From Lentzea kentuckyensis (lineage in GTDB: Bacteria; Actinomycetota; Actinomycetes; Mycobacteriales; Pseudonocardiaceae), in the NCBI RefSeq assembly GCF_002150765.1, contig NZ_MUYM01000101.1, positions 1 through 58,627 on the forward strand: DNA of 58,627 bases, in the 5' to 3' direction. Below the pieces are notes generated by a model. It saw nothing but the letters and a program-made list of their open reading frames with translations, had not been told where the DNA came from and made no database searches. Shown here piece by piece: positions 1 through 8,726 of this stretch. How positions within the stretch are numbered: position 1 is the first letter of the stretch; each line of letters opens with the position of its first letter. The position numbers were made by a program, and so were the translations under genes.

Positions 1-12
1 ATTACATCGGCT

Positions 13-123
13 CGTAACTGCAACCAACTTACAGATGCAGCATCGTGAGAGCGCGACCACCGGGGTCGCCTGTGCCCGCTGTCGCGGAAGTCCGTCCCTC
101 CGGACCCGACAAAGCACTACTAG
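13..123. repeat. Left copy of a ~95-111 bp inverted repeat found at both window edges
   Basis: This stretch is the reverse complement of 58533-58627 with about four mismatches and one 16-base insertion here (about 70-85). It contains two small hairpins: GCGACC (53-58) pairs with GGTCGC (64-69), and GTCCG pairs with CGGAC near 91-105. It ends directly at the stop codon of the minus-strand gene that begins at 124. No open frame or transposase accompanies it. It may be a MITE-like or other dispersed palindromic element. Confidence 0.85.
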
Positions 124-960
124 TCACTTCGATCCGGCGGCCACCAGCTTCGCGCTGATGGGTTCGAGCACGGTGACCAGCTCGTCGAGCTCGGCGGGCG
201 ACAGGGTTTCGTACGGCGGGGCGGCGAGCTCGTCGGTGAGGGCTTCGATGCGTTGCTGGAGCTCGCGTCCGGCTTCGGTGAACCGGCCGTCGATGACGAG
301 TCCGCTCTCGCGCAAGCCGTCCATGACCTCGGCCAGCCGCTTCTTCGGCAGGTGGTGGATGCGCCCGAACGACTCCGGCGGGTGGATGCCCATCGCGATC
401 GCGGAGAACACGTGCGCCTCGGTGCCGCCGATGCCCGCGCTGACGAGGGCGGCGATGTGCCCGTCACCGCGGTGTTCGCGCAGCATGTTCGCCGAGTGCC
501 ACAGCCGCGCGACCGGATCGCCCGGGACCGGAAGGCTGCGCAGTCCGGAGTACATGATCCGGCCCGCTGTGGGGGCGCTCGTCGCGGCTTTGGCGGTGAG
601 GTCGGCGGCGCGCACCAGACCGGGGGAGTCGGCCACTTCCTCGCCGACGATCCGCCGCACAGAGGCCGCGCTACCCCGTTCGCGTGCGGCGAGGGACGCT
701 TCCGGCGTGATCTTCTCCCACGCGCTCGGGATGTGCCGCGCGGCCTCTCCGTCGGCGAAGTTGTAGAACGCGGCGTGCACCACCTCCGCCGGCACTCGTC
801 CGAGCGACGCGGCTCGGCTCGCGAAGTAGCCGTCCCAGTAGTTCGGGTGGCCGAGCGCCGCCAGCTCGTCGTTGCACTCGTCGGCGAAGAAGGTGACCAG
901 GCAGATCGGTTCCAGGAGCTCGAACATCCGGCGGGCGATGTGGGTCATGGTCCACATCAT
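124..960 (-). CDS. SCO6745-family protein (SalK-like, helix-turn-helix-type fold)
   Basis: The roughly 278-residue protein resembles the actinobacterial SCO6745 family, whose role is poorly known. It opens with an ARRMFELLEPICLVTFFADE segment, has GIHPPESFGRIHHLPKKRL in the middle and a MarR-like C-terminal part. An ATG at 960 is used; ATG codons at 957 and 948 are also in frame. The frame stays open to 1011, but the extra residues are encoded by the hairpin at 971-1031, so that longer start is unlikely. No good ribosome binding site separates the candidates. It follows the toxin/partner pair on the same strand, with the hairpin between. Confidence 0.7.
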   Translation of the reverse strand: MMWTMTHIARRMFELLEPICLVTFFADECNDELAALGHPNYWDGYFASRAASLGRVPAEVVHAAFYNFADGEAARHIPSAWEKITPEASLAARERGSAASVRRIVGEEVADSPGLVRAADLTAKAATSAPTAGRIMYSGLRSLPVPGDPVARLWHSANMLREHRGDGHIAALVSAGIGGTEAHVFSAIAMGIHPPESFGRIHHLPKKRLAEVMDGLRESGLVIDGRFTEAGRELQQRIEALTDELAAPPYETLSPAELDELVTVLEPISAKLVAAGSK

Positions 961-970
961 GCCCGCCGGC

Positions 971-1031
971 GCTGGCCATGAACGGCGCTTTCGTGGACCC
1001 CAGGTCCACAAAAGCGCCGTTCATGGCCAGC
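971..1031. terminator. Long near-perfect hairpin, family member 1
   Basis: The arms 971-999 and 1003-1031 form a 29-bp stem with one mismatch and a 3-base loop, centred on ACCCCAGGT. It lies between the stop of the 1033 gene and the start of the SCO6745-like gene. Two related hairpins occur at 2304-2358 and 16362-16410. A terminator role is inferred from shape and position; there is no clear U-tract. Confidence 0.8.
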
Positions 1032-1032
1032 G

Positions 1033-1635
1033 TTAGAGGCTCCAGACCTGGGGCGCCACGGTCACCGCGGCGGCCTGGTACGGCGGCAGCAGCCTGCCCT
1101 CGACCACGACCTCCAGCGGCCACTTCTCCTGCAGCACCACCCACAACCGCCCGGAGAGCCCGGCGAACGCGCCCAGCAGGTTCGCGTTCTCGTGCGCCTG
1201 CAACACGTACACCCACTTCGCGACGTCCGGCGCGCCGTCCAGCGGCTCCCGCCAGGCCCGGCGCAACCGGCGGCCGCCGTGGCGTGCCGCGTCGGCGGAC
1301 AGCACGACGTCCGCCTTGCTCGGGTCCGGCGCCGACGCGGGCGCCTGCGCGCTGAAGCGGTAGGGGACCGGTGGCACGTCGTCGATGCTCGGGACCGCGG
1401 CGAGGTCGTCGCTGTTCGGATCGTCCAAAGTGGACGCGATGAGGTCGCGTTCCTCGGCCGTGATGCCGATGTTCTCGTACGCCATGGAGAGCAGCAGCGT
1501 CGCCTCGGCCTGCGCGGGCTCGCCACCGAAGTAGTCCTCGCGCACCGAACGCAGGGTGTCGTCGGCCAACCGGCCGGCGAGCCGCGCGCACACGTCGGTG
1601 ACCGTCGCGTAGGTCTTCACGTCCATGGTGATCAT
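1033..1635 (-). CDS. Putative immunity/partner protein of the upstream EndoU toxin
   Basis: The 200-residue acidic protein has no family I recognise. Its ATG overlaps the TAA of the EndoU gene by one base, which is typical of translationally coupled toxin-immunity pairs. It has no signal peptide or membrane segment, as expected for a cytosolic immunity protein. A second ATG at 1626 is possible. The immunity role rests on context only. An alternative is an unrelated coupled hypothetical. Confidence 0.6.
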   Translation of the reverse strand: MITMDVKTYATVTDVCARLAGRLADDTLRSVREDYFGGEPAQAEATLLLSMAYENIGITAEERDLIASTLDDPNSDDLAAVPSIDDVPPVPYRFSAQAPASAPDPSKADVVLSADAARHGGRRLRRAWREPLDGAPDVAKWVYVLQAHENANLLGAFAGLSGRLWVVLQEKWPLEVVVEGRLLPPYQAAAVTVAPQVWSL

Positions 1636-2324
1636 TACTTCTTGTACGGGCCGAGATCGGTTTTGGTGACGTTACCCTGATCGTCCTGGACGATCCTGAC
1701 GACACGGTCGCCCTTCGGACCCTCCCAGGTCCAGCTGCCGTCACCACCGGCGGCGGGGTTGCTGTAGCGCGGCGGGTTGCCCTGCGGAATGCCCTGCGGA
1801 GCCGGGGTGGGAGCGGGCGGGTTCAGGATCACGCCGGGGTTCGTCGCGTCGGGCGGGAACGACGTGCGGATCTCGCCGTTGGACAGCACCGTGGTCCGGA
1901 CGAGCACACCGTCGACCGTGCCCTCGTAGTTGTAGGCCCACGCCGGGTCGCCGTTGGCGTCCTTGGTGGGCATGGGGCCCGCCACCGGCTGTCCCGACTG
2001 GGTGACCTGGTGCGCGGCGTCGAGGATCTTGGCCTCGTCCCAGGACTTCGGGAACTCCGTCTTGTTCGAGAACCCGGTACCCGCGAGGTGGCCGCCCTGT
2101 TTGCCGCCGTTGCCGTGGATGATGTGCTCTTCGGACTTGTCGCTGTGGTGGATGTCGTCGGCTTTGGGCGGCGTGGTCGGTTTGGCCGGCAACGGTTTCT
2201 TGGCCGATGGGGTGGGCTTGTTGCCCGGCTTGTTCGCCCAGGATGCGTTCGTCCACGGCCGGAGTCTAGTGCCGCGTCGCGGCTTAGTTCTGGCGCTTGC
2301 CCCGTGGATGAAGGGACCCTTCAT
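1635..2324 (-). CDS. Orphan bacterial EndoU nuclease toxin tip, probably 5'-truncated
   Basis: The last ~150 residues match a bacterial EndoU RNase domain: an HIIHGN block, GGHLAGTG, FPKSW, then a strand pair ending IRTSFPPD. EndoU domains usually form the C-terminal tip of large secreted polymorphic toxins. Here the only N-terminal material is a short Lys/Pro linker (KPTPSAKKPLPAKPTTPP), and the only in-frame ATGs lie inside the hairpin at 2304-2358. No delivery domain, WXG100 or PAAR-like module is present. The body of the toxin seems lost, leaving a tip plus partner cassette. It could still be expressed from the hairpin ATG used here. Confidence 0.7.
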   Translation of the reverse strand: MKGPFIHGASARTKPRRGTRLRPWTNASWANKPGNKPTPSAKKPLPAKPTTPPKADDIHHSDKSEEHIIHGNGGKQGGHLAGTGFSNKTEFPKSWDEAKILDAAHQVTQSGQPVAGPMPTKDANGDPAWAYNYEGTVDGVLVRTTVLSNGEIRTSFPPDATNPGVILNPPAPTPAPQGIPQGNPPRYSNPAAGGDGSWTWEGPKGDRVVRIVQDDQGNVTKTDLGPYKK

Positions 2325-2358
2325 CGACCTGAGGTGGATGAAGGGTCCCTTCATCCAC
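2304..2358. repeat. Long near-perfect hairpin, family member 2
   Basis: The arms 2304-2330 and 2332-2358 are complementary with one mismatch and meet at ACCTGAGGT. Each arm also contains a smaller palindrome, AAGGGACCCTT. It lies between the stop of fadE33 (2407, minus strand) and the EndoU remnant. It resembles the hairpins at 971 and 16362 in architecture and centre. Confidence 0.8.
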
Positions 2359-2406
2359 AACCGGGAGCACAACTGAGCCGTGACAACCTACTGGGCACGG
2401 AAATGA

Positions 2407-3408
2407 TCAGTCGTGGGTGTAATGGGAGAGTCGGGCCAGGTGGACGCGCGGGCTGCCGAACAACTGGCCGCTTCCGTGCGCCCGCTTGAAGTAGAGGTGC
2501 GCGTCGTGTTCCCAGGTGATCGCGATCCCGCCGTGCAGCTGCACCATCTCGCTGGCGACCTTGAACAACGCCTCGGAGCAGTAGACCTTCGCCACCGCCG
2601 CGGACACCTCGTCGGTCGCGGCTCTTGACGCCGACCTGGCCGTTTCCACCAGGACGTGCATGTCGGCCATGCGGTGCTTGAGTGCCTGGAACGAGCCGAT
2701 GGGTTTGCCGAACTGGACCCGCGTTTTGGTGTACTCGACGGTGAGTTCGAGCGCCCGCGCGGCGGTGCCGACCTGTTCCGCGCTCAGGAAGGCCAGCGCG
2801 ATATCGCGGACCTGCGGGGACCAGCGGCCGAGGCGGAGTGCCGGGGCGTTGTCGAGGGTGATCGTGGCCAGGCGACGGGTCGGGTCCATCGTCGGGGTGT
2901 GCTCGCGGCTGACTCCCGCTCGGCCGACCTCGTAGAGATCCTTGCCGTCGGTGACCAGCAGAACGTCCGCCAGGTCGCCGTCGAGGACGTACCTGGCGGT
3001 ACCGGTGAGGTAGTCGCTGTAAGCGTTGACCTCGGGGTAGTCGAAGGCCTCGGTCACCGCGATCTCGGTGGCGTCCCAGGCGAGAGTGGCGATGGCGCCG
3101 TCCGCGATCCGTCGCAGCAACCGGCCGCTGTCGGGGACGGCAAGAAGTGCCTGGGCGGCAATGGCCGACGAGAGCAGCGGACCGGGTGTGAGGGTGCGGC
3201 CGAGTTCTTCCAGCGCGACAGCGGTTTCCTGTACGCCCGCGCCGGATCCGCCGTACTGCTCGGGGATCGGCAGCACACCGATGTCGCACAGCCTGGCCCA
3301 CAACGCCTTGTCGTAACCGTGCGGGGTCTCGATGGCCGAGCGGATGTCCGAGTGCTTGGCGAGCAGACTGCGGACGGCGTCGCGGAGGGCCTCTTGTTCC
3401 GGTGTCAC
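2407..3408 (-). CDS. fadE33: FadE33-like acyl-CoA dehydrogenase subunit
   Basis: The 333-residue protein is an acyl-CoA dehydrogenase-fold subunit: an N-terminal helical part, a middle beta domain, and a C-terminal helical domain with TRVQFGKPIGSFQALKHRMADM and QLHGGIAITWEHD. It lacks the GTNEIQR tail of complete homomeric enzymes, as expected for the beta partner of a heterotetramer. The GTG start overlaps the previous stop by four bases (GTGA). It is the last gene of fadD3-echA-fadE31-fadE32-fadE33, the same fadE31-32-33 order as in mycobacteria. These enzymes act late in ring C/D degradation after ring opening. The 32-versus-33 assignment follows order only. Confidence 0.8.
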   Translation of the reverse strand: MTPEQEALRDAVRSLLAKHSDIRSAIETPHGYDKALWARLCDIGVLPIPEQYGGSGAGVQETAVALEELGRTLTPGPLLSSAIAAQALLAVPDSGRLLRRIADGAIATLAWDATEIAVTEAFDYPEVNAYSDYLTGTARYVLDGDLADVLLVTDGKDLYEVGRAGVSREHTPTMDPTRRLATITLDNAPALRLGRWSPQVRDIALAFLSAEQVGTAARALELTVEYTKTRVQFGKPIGSFQALKHRMADMHVLVETARSASRAATDEVSAAVAKVYCSEALFKVASEMVQLHGGIAITWEHDAHLYFKRAHGSGQLFGSPRVHLARLSHYTHD

Positions 3409-4208
3409 AACGCCTCCAGCACGCGCGCTCGGTGCATCGACGGGCTGCCCCACGCGGTGCGCAGGGCACGGGTCTGCAGCAGGAACCGGCTCAACTCGTG
3501 CTCGGCGGTGTAGCCGATCGCGCCGTGCACCTGCAGAGCGGTGCGGGCAGCCTGCCAGGCGGCGTCCGAGGCGGCGACCTTGGCGGCCGAGACGTCGCGG
3601 GTCGTCATGGTCACGGCGGCGCCGAACACCAGCGGGCGGGCCAGTTCGAGGCCGATCAGGACGTTCGCGAGATGGTGCTTCACGGCCTGGAACGAGCCGA
3701 TGGGCTTGCCGAACTGGGTGCGCGCCAGGGCGTGGGCCGTGGTCATCTCCAGCATGGCGCGGCCCAAGCCGAGGAGCTGGGCGGAGCAGGTGAGGACGCC
3801 GAGGTCGAAGGCGTGCGCGGCCGGGACGCCGGTGGCGATCACCGGGCCGGCGGTGAGTTCGACGAGACGGCGGGTGGGGTCGATGGAGGTGAGTTCGGTG
3901 GTGGGGGAGGCTTCGCGGACGGTGTCGCCGTCGATCAGGAAGTAGCGGTCGGCCTCGACGGCGTGCGGCACGACAGGCGGGAACGCGACAGAACCAGGAC
4001 CAACGCCCAAAGCCGGTAGCACTGCCAGCGACTCGATCAGGGGCCCGGCAACCGCGTGATGCCCCAGCTCCTCGAACACCACCACGAGGTCGACCGGGTC
4101 GGTCACCTCGTCCACCCCGAGCGCGGCCAGGTCCCGTTTCCCCGCCCCGAGAAACCCGTGCAGGACCCCGGCGAGGTCGGTCTGTTCGGCGGACAGCGTG
4201 AACATCAT
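3405..4208 (-). CDS. fadE32: FadE32-like acyl-CoA dehydrogenase subunit
   Basis: The 267-residue protein is shorter than the ~320 residues usual for the family. It keeps RTQFGKPIGSFQAVKHHLANV and LQVHGAIGYTAEHELSRFL but has a reduced N-terminal helical domain. The start ATG overlaps the fadE31 stop by four bases (ATGA). It most likely pairs with FadE31 as the non-catalytic half of an alpha2beta2 complex, as known for mycobacterial steroid FadE pairs. The likely substrate is a ring C/D-derived acyl-CoA. Confidence 0.8.
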   Translation of the reverse strand: MMFTLSAEQTDLAGVLHGFLGAGKRDLAALGVDEVTDPVDLVVVFEELGHHAVAGPLIESLAVLPALGVGPGSVAFPPVVPHAVEADRYFLIDGDTVREASPTTELTSIDPTRRLVELTAGPVIATGVPAAHAFDLGVLTCSAQLLGLGRAMLEMTTAHALARTQFGKPIGSFQAVKHHLANVLIGLELARPLVFGAAVTMTTRDVSAAKVAASDAAWQAARTALQVHGAIGYTAEHELSRFLLQTRALRTAWGSPSMHRARVLEAL

Positions 4209-5296
4209 CGCGGCAGCCCCAGGATCCGTTCGGCGATCACGTTGCGCTGGATCTCGTTGGTCCCCGCGTAGATCGGGCCCGAGAGCGAGAACAGAAACCC
4301 GTCCTGCCAGCCGGGAGCGGCTTCCCCGAGCAGGTCGAGCGCCGTCTCGTGGATCGACACGTCCAGCTCGGACCAGAACACCTTGGTGACGCTCGCGGCC
4401 GGTCCGGACGGCGGGTTCGCCAGCGCTCCGAACGTGTGCAGCCGGTAGGCCTGCGCGCCGATCCACGCGTCCACGACCCGATCGCGCAACGCCGGATCCG
4501 GGTTCTTCCGGTACAGCTCGACCAACCGGCCGGCGGCGGCCACGAACCGGCCAGGACTGCGCAACGTCAGCCCGCGCTCGTTGCCGGCGGTGCTCATCGC
4601 GACCCGCCAACCGTCACCGACCTCGCCCACGACGTCCTGGTCGGGCACGAACACGTCGTCCAGGAAGATCTCGGCGAAACCGGGCTCACCGTCGAGCTGG
4701 TCGATCGGGCGGACGGTGACGCCGGACGCTCGCAGGTCGAACAGCAGGTAGGTCAGGCCGCGGTGACGTTCGCCCGGACCGGTGCGGAACAGCCCGAACG
4801 CGCGGTCCGCGAACGCCGCCCGCGAGCTCCACGTCTTCTGACCCCGCAACAGCCAGCCGCCGTCGGTCCGCACCGCCGTGCTGCGCAACGACGCCAGGTC
4901 GGACCCGGCTTCGGGCTCGGACCACGCCTGCGCCCACACCTCGTCGCCGCGTGCCATCGCGGGCAGGATCCGTGCGCGCTGTTCGTCGGTGCCGTGCGCG
5001 AACAACGTTGGTGCCAGCAGGAAGATGCCGTTCTGCGAGACCCGGCCCGGCGCGCCCGCCGCGTGGTACTCCTCCTCGAACACCAGCCACTGCAGCAACG
5101 ACGCCTCCCTGCCACCGAACTCCCGAGGCCACGAGACCACCGACAGCTGGACGGAAGCCAGCAGGCGTTCCCACCCGCGGTGTTCCTCGAAGCCCGGCGC
5201 GGTGTCCATTGAGGACAGCGGCCGCACGTGTGTGGCCAGCCACGACCGCACCTCGGCCTGGAACTCCAGCGTCTCCGCGTCCAGGGAGAGATCCAT
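4205..5296 (-). CDS. fadE31: FadE31-like acyl-CoA dehydrogenase, catalytic-type subunit
   Basis: The 363-residue protein is a full acyl-CoA dehydrogenase with WSEPEAGSDLASL and GQKTWSSRA flavin-side motifs and a C-terminal GTNEIQRNVIAERILGLPR. It starts one base inside the stop of the crotonase gene (TGATG). It is the only one of the three clustered FadE proteins here with the NEIQR tail, so it probably supplies the FAD site for FadE32 and FadE33. Role: alpha,beta-dehydrogenation of a CoA thioester after ring C/D opening. Confidence 0.85.
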   Translation of the reverse strand: MDLSLDAETLEFQAEVRSWLATHVRPLSSMDTAPGFEEHRGWERLLASVQLSVVSWPREFGGREASLLQWLVFEEEYHAAGAPGRVSQNGIFLLAPTLFAHGTDEQRARILPAMARGDEVWAQAWSEPEAGSDLASLRSTAVRTDGGWLLRGQKTWSSRAAFADRAFGLFRTGPGERHRGLTYLLFDLRASGVTVRPIDQLDGEPGFAEIFLDDVFVPDQDVVGEVGDGWRVAMSTAGNERGLTLRSPGRFVAAAGRLVELYRKNPDPALRDRVVDAWIGAQAYRLHTFGALANPPSGPAASVTKVFWSELDVSIHETALDLLGEAAPGWQDGFLFSLSGPIYAGTNEIQRNVIAERILGLPR

Positions 5297-6126
5297 CAGC
5301 TGGAGGCCTTCTTCATCGAACGGGCGTCCATGCCGCCCAACGCGTCCGTGCTGACCTCGGCGTTGTGCGCGTGCGCGAAGTGGTGCAGCCCGAACACCGA
5401 GTCCATCCCGGCGCGCAGGCCCATCAGGTCCTCGGACTGGTTGACCGCCTTCTTGGCCAGCGCGAGCCCGAACCGCGGCATCGCCGAGATCCGCCCAGCC
5501 AGCTGGAAAGTCGACTCCTCCAACTCCGCACGCGGAACGACCCGCGACACCATGCCCCACTCGTAGGCGCGCTGGGCGGAGAACCGGTCGCCGGTGAACA
5601 GCACCTCCTTCGCGGCGCGCGGGCCGAGCACCCACGGGTGCGCGAAGTACTCGACGCCCGGAATCCCCATGCGCACCACGGGATCGGCGAAGAACGCGTC
5701 CTCGGCGGCCACGATCAGGTCGCACACCCAGGCCAGCATCAGGCCACCCGCGACGCACGCGCCCTGCACCATCGCGATCGTCGGCTTCGGGATCTCCCGC
5801 CACCGCCGGCACATCCCGAGGTAGACCTCCATCTCGCGGGCGAACCGGAGGTCGCCGCCCTCGCGATCGACGTGGTCCCACCACATCACGGCCTTGCGTT
5901 CGAAGGAGACGTCGACGTCCCGGCCGGGTGAGCCGATGTCGTGGCCGGCGGAGAAGTGGTCCCCGGCACCGGCCAGCACGATCACCTTGACCTCGTCGTC
6001 GTCGACCGCGCGCGTGAAGGCCTCGTCCAACGCGTAGGTCATCGCCGAGTTCTGCGCGTTGCGGTACTCGGGGCGGTTCATGGTCACGACGGCGACCGCG
6101 TCCCGCCGCTCATACGAGACTGTCAC
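5296..6126 (-). CDS. Enoyl-CoA hydratase/isomerase family protein in the KstR2 operon
   Basis: The 276-residue protein is a crotonase: VVTMNRPEYRNAQN near the start, oxyanion-hole segments HFSAGHDI (~60) and QGACVAGGLML (~115), then FADPVVRMGIPGVEY. The GTG start overlaps the fadD3 stop by four bases. It is distinct from EchA20 (13763) and EchA19 (34050), which are also present. Its place between fadD3 and fadE31 implies a hydration or C-C bond step on a HIP-derived CoA ester; the substrate is unknown. Confidence 0.8.
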   Translation of the reverse strand: MTVSYERRDAVAVVTMNRPEYRNAQNSAMTYALDEAFTRAVDDDEVKVIVLAGAGDHFSAGHDIGSPGRDVDVSFERKAVMWWDHVDREGGDLRFAREMEVYLGMCRRWREIPKPTIAMVQGACVAGGLMLAWVCDLIVAAEDAFFADPVVRMGIPGVEYFAHPWVLGPRAAKEVLFTGDRFSAQRAYEWGMVSRVVPRAELEESTFQLAGRISAMPRFGLALAKKAVNQSEDLMGLRAGMDSVFGLHHFAHAHNAEVSTDALGGMDARSMKKASS

Positions 6127-7598
6127 GCGTTCTCCTTGCGCAGTTGGTGTTTGAGGACCTTGCCGCCGGCGTTGCGGGGGAGCACGGGGTGGAACTCGAC
6201 CGAGCGCGGCACCTTGTAGTTCGCGAGCCGTCCCCGGCAGAACTCGATGATCTGGTCCTCGGTCAGCTCGAAACCGGGCAGCGTCACGACGTGCGCGACG
6301 CCGACCTCGCCGAGCCGTGCGTCGGCGACCCCGACGACGGCGGACTCCGCGATGCCCGGCAGCCGGGCGAGCGCCTGTTCGATCTCGGCGGGGTAGACGT
6401 TGAAGCCGCCGCAGATGTACATGTCCTTGAGCCGGTCGGTGATCGAGAGGTAACCGCGTTCGTCCACCCGCCCGACGTCGCCGGTGTGCAGCCAGCCGTC
6501 GGCGTCGATCGCCGCGGCGGTCGCCTCCGGATCGTCGAGGTACCCGAGCATCACGTTGGGCCCGCGCAACAACACCTCGTCCTGCTCGCCCAGCCGGAGC
6601 TCGAACTCCGCCATCGGACGCCCGCACGTGTGCGCGACGGTCTCCGGCGAGTCGCCGGGGCGGCACATGGTCGCGACGACGGCCTCGGTCAGCCCGTACG
6701 CGGTGAGCACGGTCAGCGACAGCTCGGACTGCATCCGTTCGATCATCGCCACCGGCACCACCGCCGCGCCGGTCACCGCGAGCCGCAGGCTGGACAGGTC
6801 GAACGAGCCGCGGTCGGGATGGTCGAGCAACGTCTGGAAGATCGTCGGTGGGCCGGGCAGCACGGTGATCCGTTCCCGTTCGATCAGCCGCATGGTCTCC
6901 ACGACGTCGAACACCGGTTGCGGCACGATCGTCGCGCCGGTCAGCAGGCAGGCCAGGATCCCCGCCTTGTAACCGAAGGTGTGGAAGAAGGGGTTGACGA
7001 TCAGATACCGGTCAGCCGAGGTCAGTTCACCGCACGCGGCCCACGCCTGCGCCACCCCGAGCGACTGCCGGTGCGCGCTCATCGCTCCCTTGCTGCGCCC
7101 GGTCGTGCCCGACGTGAACATCACGTCGCAGAGCTGGTCCGGCACGAGCTCCGGCAGTTCCACGGCGGCCGCGACCCAGTCGACGGGCAGTCGCACGACC
7201 TCGGGCAGCTCCGGCGACAACGCCTCCAGTTCCGCGAGCCGGTCACGCCCGAGGAACTCGCCTTCCACGATCAAGACGCGGGCCGCACTGCGCTGCAAGA
7301 TGTCCAGCGTCTCCGCGGCGGTGAACCGGGTGTTGATCGGCACCAAAGCAGCGCCCGCGTGCAACGCCCCGAGCGCGGCGATCACCCAGTGACAGGAGTT
7401 GGGTGCGCACAAAGCGACCCGATCGCCCGGCCGCACGCCCATCCCCACGAGCGCCCGCGCGGCTGTGCGCACAGCCGCGCGCAACTCGGTGTAGGTGAGG
7501 CGAACCTCCCCGTCCACCAACGCTTCCGCGTCGATGTACGAAGCAGCAGCCCGGTCGAGCACGGCTGAAACCGTTTGCCTGCTTGGATCGTTGGCCAC
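6123..7598 (-). CDS. fadD3: FadD3, HIP-CoA ligase
   Basis: The 491-residue protein is an ANL-superfamily acyl-CoA synthetase with the P-loop FTSGTTGRSKG, the AYGLTEA motif, GWLHTGDVG and a C-terminal GGKVLKHQLRK carrying the catalytic lysine. The FadD3 family activates 3aα-H-4α(3'-propanoate)-7aβ-methylhexahydro-1,5-indanedione (HIP), the entry step for steroid rings C and D. The GTG start at 7598 has the ribosome site TGGAGG nearby; upstream ORF extension runs across the operator and into antisense of fadE30. It is divergent from fadE30 across a perfect KstR2 box. Confidence 0.9.
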   Translation of the reverse strand: MANDPSRQTVSAVLDRAAASYIDAEALVDGEVRLTYTELRAAVRTAARALVGMGVRPGDRVALCAPNSCHWVIAALGALHAGAALVPINTRFTAAETLDILQRSAARVLIVEGEFLGRDRLAELEALSPELPEVVRLPVDWVAAAVELPELVPDQLCDVMFTSGTTGRSKGAMSAHRQSLGVAQAWAACGELTSADRYLIVNPFFHTFGYKAGILACLLTGATIVPQPVFDVVETMRLIERERITVLPGPPTIFQTLLDHPDRGSFDLSSLRLAVTGAAVVPVAMIERMQSELSLTVLTAYGLTEAVVATMCRPGDSPETVAHTCGRPMAEFELRLGEQDEVLLRGPNVMLGYLDDPEATAAAIDADGWLHTGDVGRVDERGYLSITDRLKDMYICGGFNVYPAEIEQALARLPGIAESAVVGVADARLGEVGVAHVVTLPGFELTEDQIIEFCRGRLANYKVPRSVEFHPVLPRNAGGKVLKHQLRKENA

Positions 7599-7621
7599 AG
7601 CGACCTCCAGAAGGCCTCCAA

Positions 7622-7635
7622 AGCAAGTGCTTGGT
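7622..7635. promoter_or_regulatory. KstR2 operator between fadD3 and fadE30
   Basis: AGCAAGTGCTTGGT fits the KstR2 consensus AnCAAGnnCTTGnT at every defined base. It lies 24 bases upstream of the fadD3 GTG and 17 bases before the fadE30 ATG, next to a -10-like TAGAGT, so bound repressor should block both promoters. HIP-CoA is the known inducer for this regulator family. Confidence 0.9.
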
Positions 7636-7652
7636 AGGTTAGAGTATGGCGC

Positions 7653-8726
7653 ATGGAGTCCTTCCGGCGCGAGGTGCGGGAATGGTTGTCCGCCAACCTC
7701 GTCGGTGAGTTCGCTGAGCTGCGCGGCCTGGGTGGACCGGGCCGCGAGCACGAGGCGCTCGAGGAGCGGCTGCGGTGGCACCGGCACCTGGCGGCTCACG
7801 GCTGGACGTGCCTCGGCTGGCCCGGCGAGCGCAGCGTCGCCGAGCAGGTGATCTTCCACGAGGAGTACGCGGAGGCCGACGCGCCCGCGAAGGTCGACAT
7901 CGTCGGCGAGGGCCTGCTCGGCCCGACGCTCATCGCGTTCGGCACACCAGAGCAGAAGGAACGGTTCCTGCCCAGGATCCGCAGCCTCGACGAGCTGTGG
8001 TGCCAGGGCTACTCCGAACCGAACGCGGGCTCCGACCTCGCGAACGTCCAGACGAAGGCACACCTCGACGGCGACCGGTGGGTGATCAACGGCCAGAAGA
8101 TCTGGACGTCGAACGCGCACTACTCGGACTGGATCTTCGTCCTGTGCCGGACCGAACCGGGGTCGGAAAGGCACCAGGGACTCTCGTACCTGCTCGTGCC
8201 GATGGACCAGCCCGGCGTCGAGGTGCGGCCGATCCGCCAGCTCACCGGCACGTCCGAGTTCAACGAGGTCTTCTTCGACGGCGCGGTCACGGCCGCGGAG
8301 AACGTCGTCGGGCAGCCCGGCGAAGGCTGGAAGATCGCGATGGCCACGCTCGGGTTCGAGCGCGGCACCGCGATGCTCGGCCACCAGGTGAGCTTCCGCC
8401 GCCAGCTCGACGCGATCATGGCGAAGGCGCCGGACGACGAACGGCTCACCAGGGCGTGGATGGAGCTGCACGTCATGCGCTCGCACACGGTGAGAACCTT
8501 GAACGACGAGCCGGGACCGGAGGCGTCCGTGCTGAAGCTGTTCTGGGGAGGCTGGCACCGCCGGCTCGGCGAGCTCGCGATGGACGCGCTCGGCCCCGAG
8601 TCGATGATCGACGGCGCGGAGTGGCAGCGGATGTTCCTGTTCAGCCGCGCGGAGACGATCTACGGCGGCTCGGACGAGATCCAGCGCGAGATCATCGCCC
8701 ACCGCATCCTGGGGCTGCCGCGATGA
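7653..8726 (+). CDS. fadE30: FadE30 acyl-CoA dehydrogenase
   Basis: The 357-residue complete acyl-CoA dehydrogenase has YSEPNAGSDLANV, GQKIWTSNA and a C-terminal YGGSDEIQREIIAHRILGLPR. In mycobacteria FadE30 dehydrogenates the CoA ester of (5-hydroxy-)HIP in the first beta-oxidation round of the C/D rings. The ATG lies only 17 bases after the KstR2 box and close to a -10-like TAGAGT, so the transcript may have almost no leader. It opens the operon fadE30-ipdF-kstR2-fadA6. Confidence 0.9.
   Translation: MESFRREVREWLSANLVGEFAELRGLGGPGREHEALEERLRWHRHLAAHGWTCLGWPGERSVAEQVIFHEEYAEADAPAKVDIVGEGLLGPTLIAFGTPEQKERFLPRIRSLDELWCQGYSEPNAGSDLANVQTKAHLDGDRWVINGQKIWTSNAHYSDWIFVLCRTEPGSERHQGLSYLLVPMDQPGVEVRPIRQLTGTSEFNEVFFDGAVTAAENVVGQPGEGWKIAMATLGFERGTAMLGHQVSFRRQLDAIMAKAPDDERLTRAWMELHVMRSHTVRTLNDEPGPEASVLKLFWGGWHRRLGELAMDALGPESMIDGAEWQRMFLFSRAETIYGGSDEIQREIIAHRILGLPR

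Noticed and set aside
6123..8702. An 859-codon minus-strand open frame joining FadD3 to an extra ~370-residue N-terminal part
   Set aside because: The added part is antisense to fadE30, which has strong motifs on the plus strand. The FadD3 start at 7598 has a ribosome site and sits just inside the operator.
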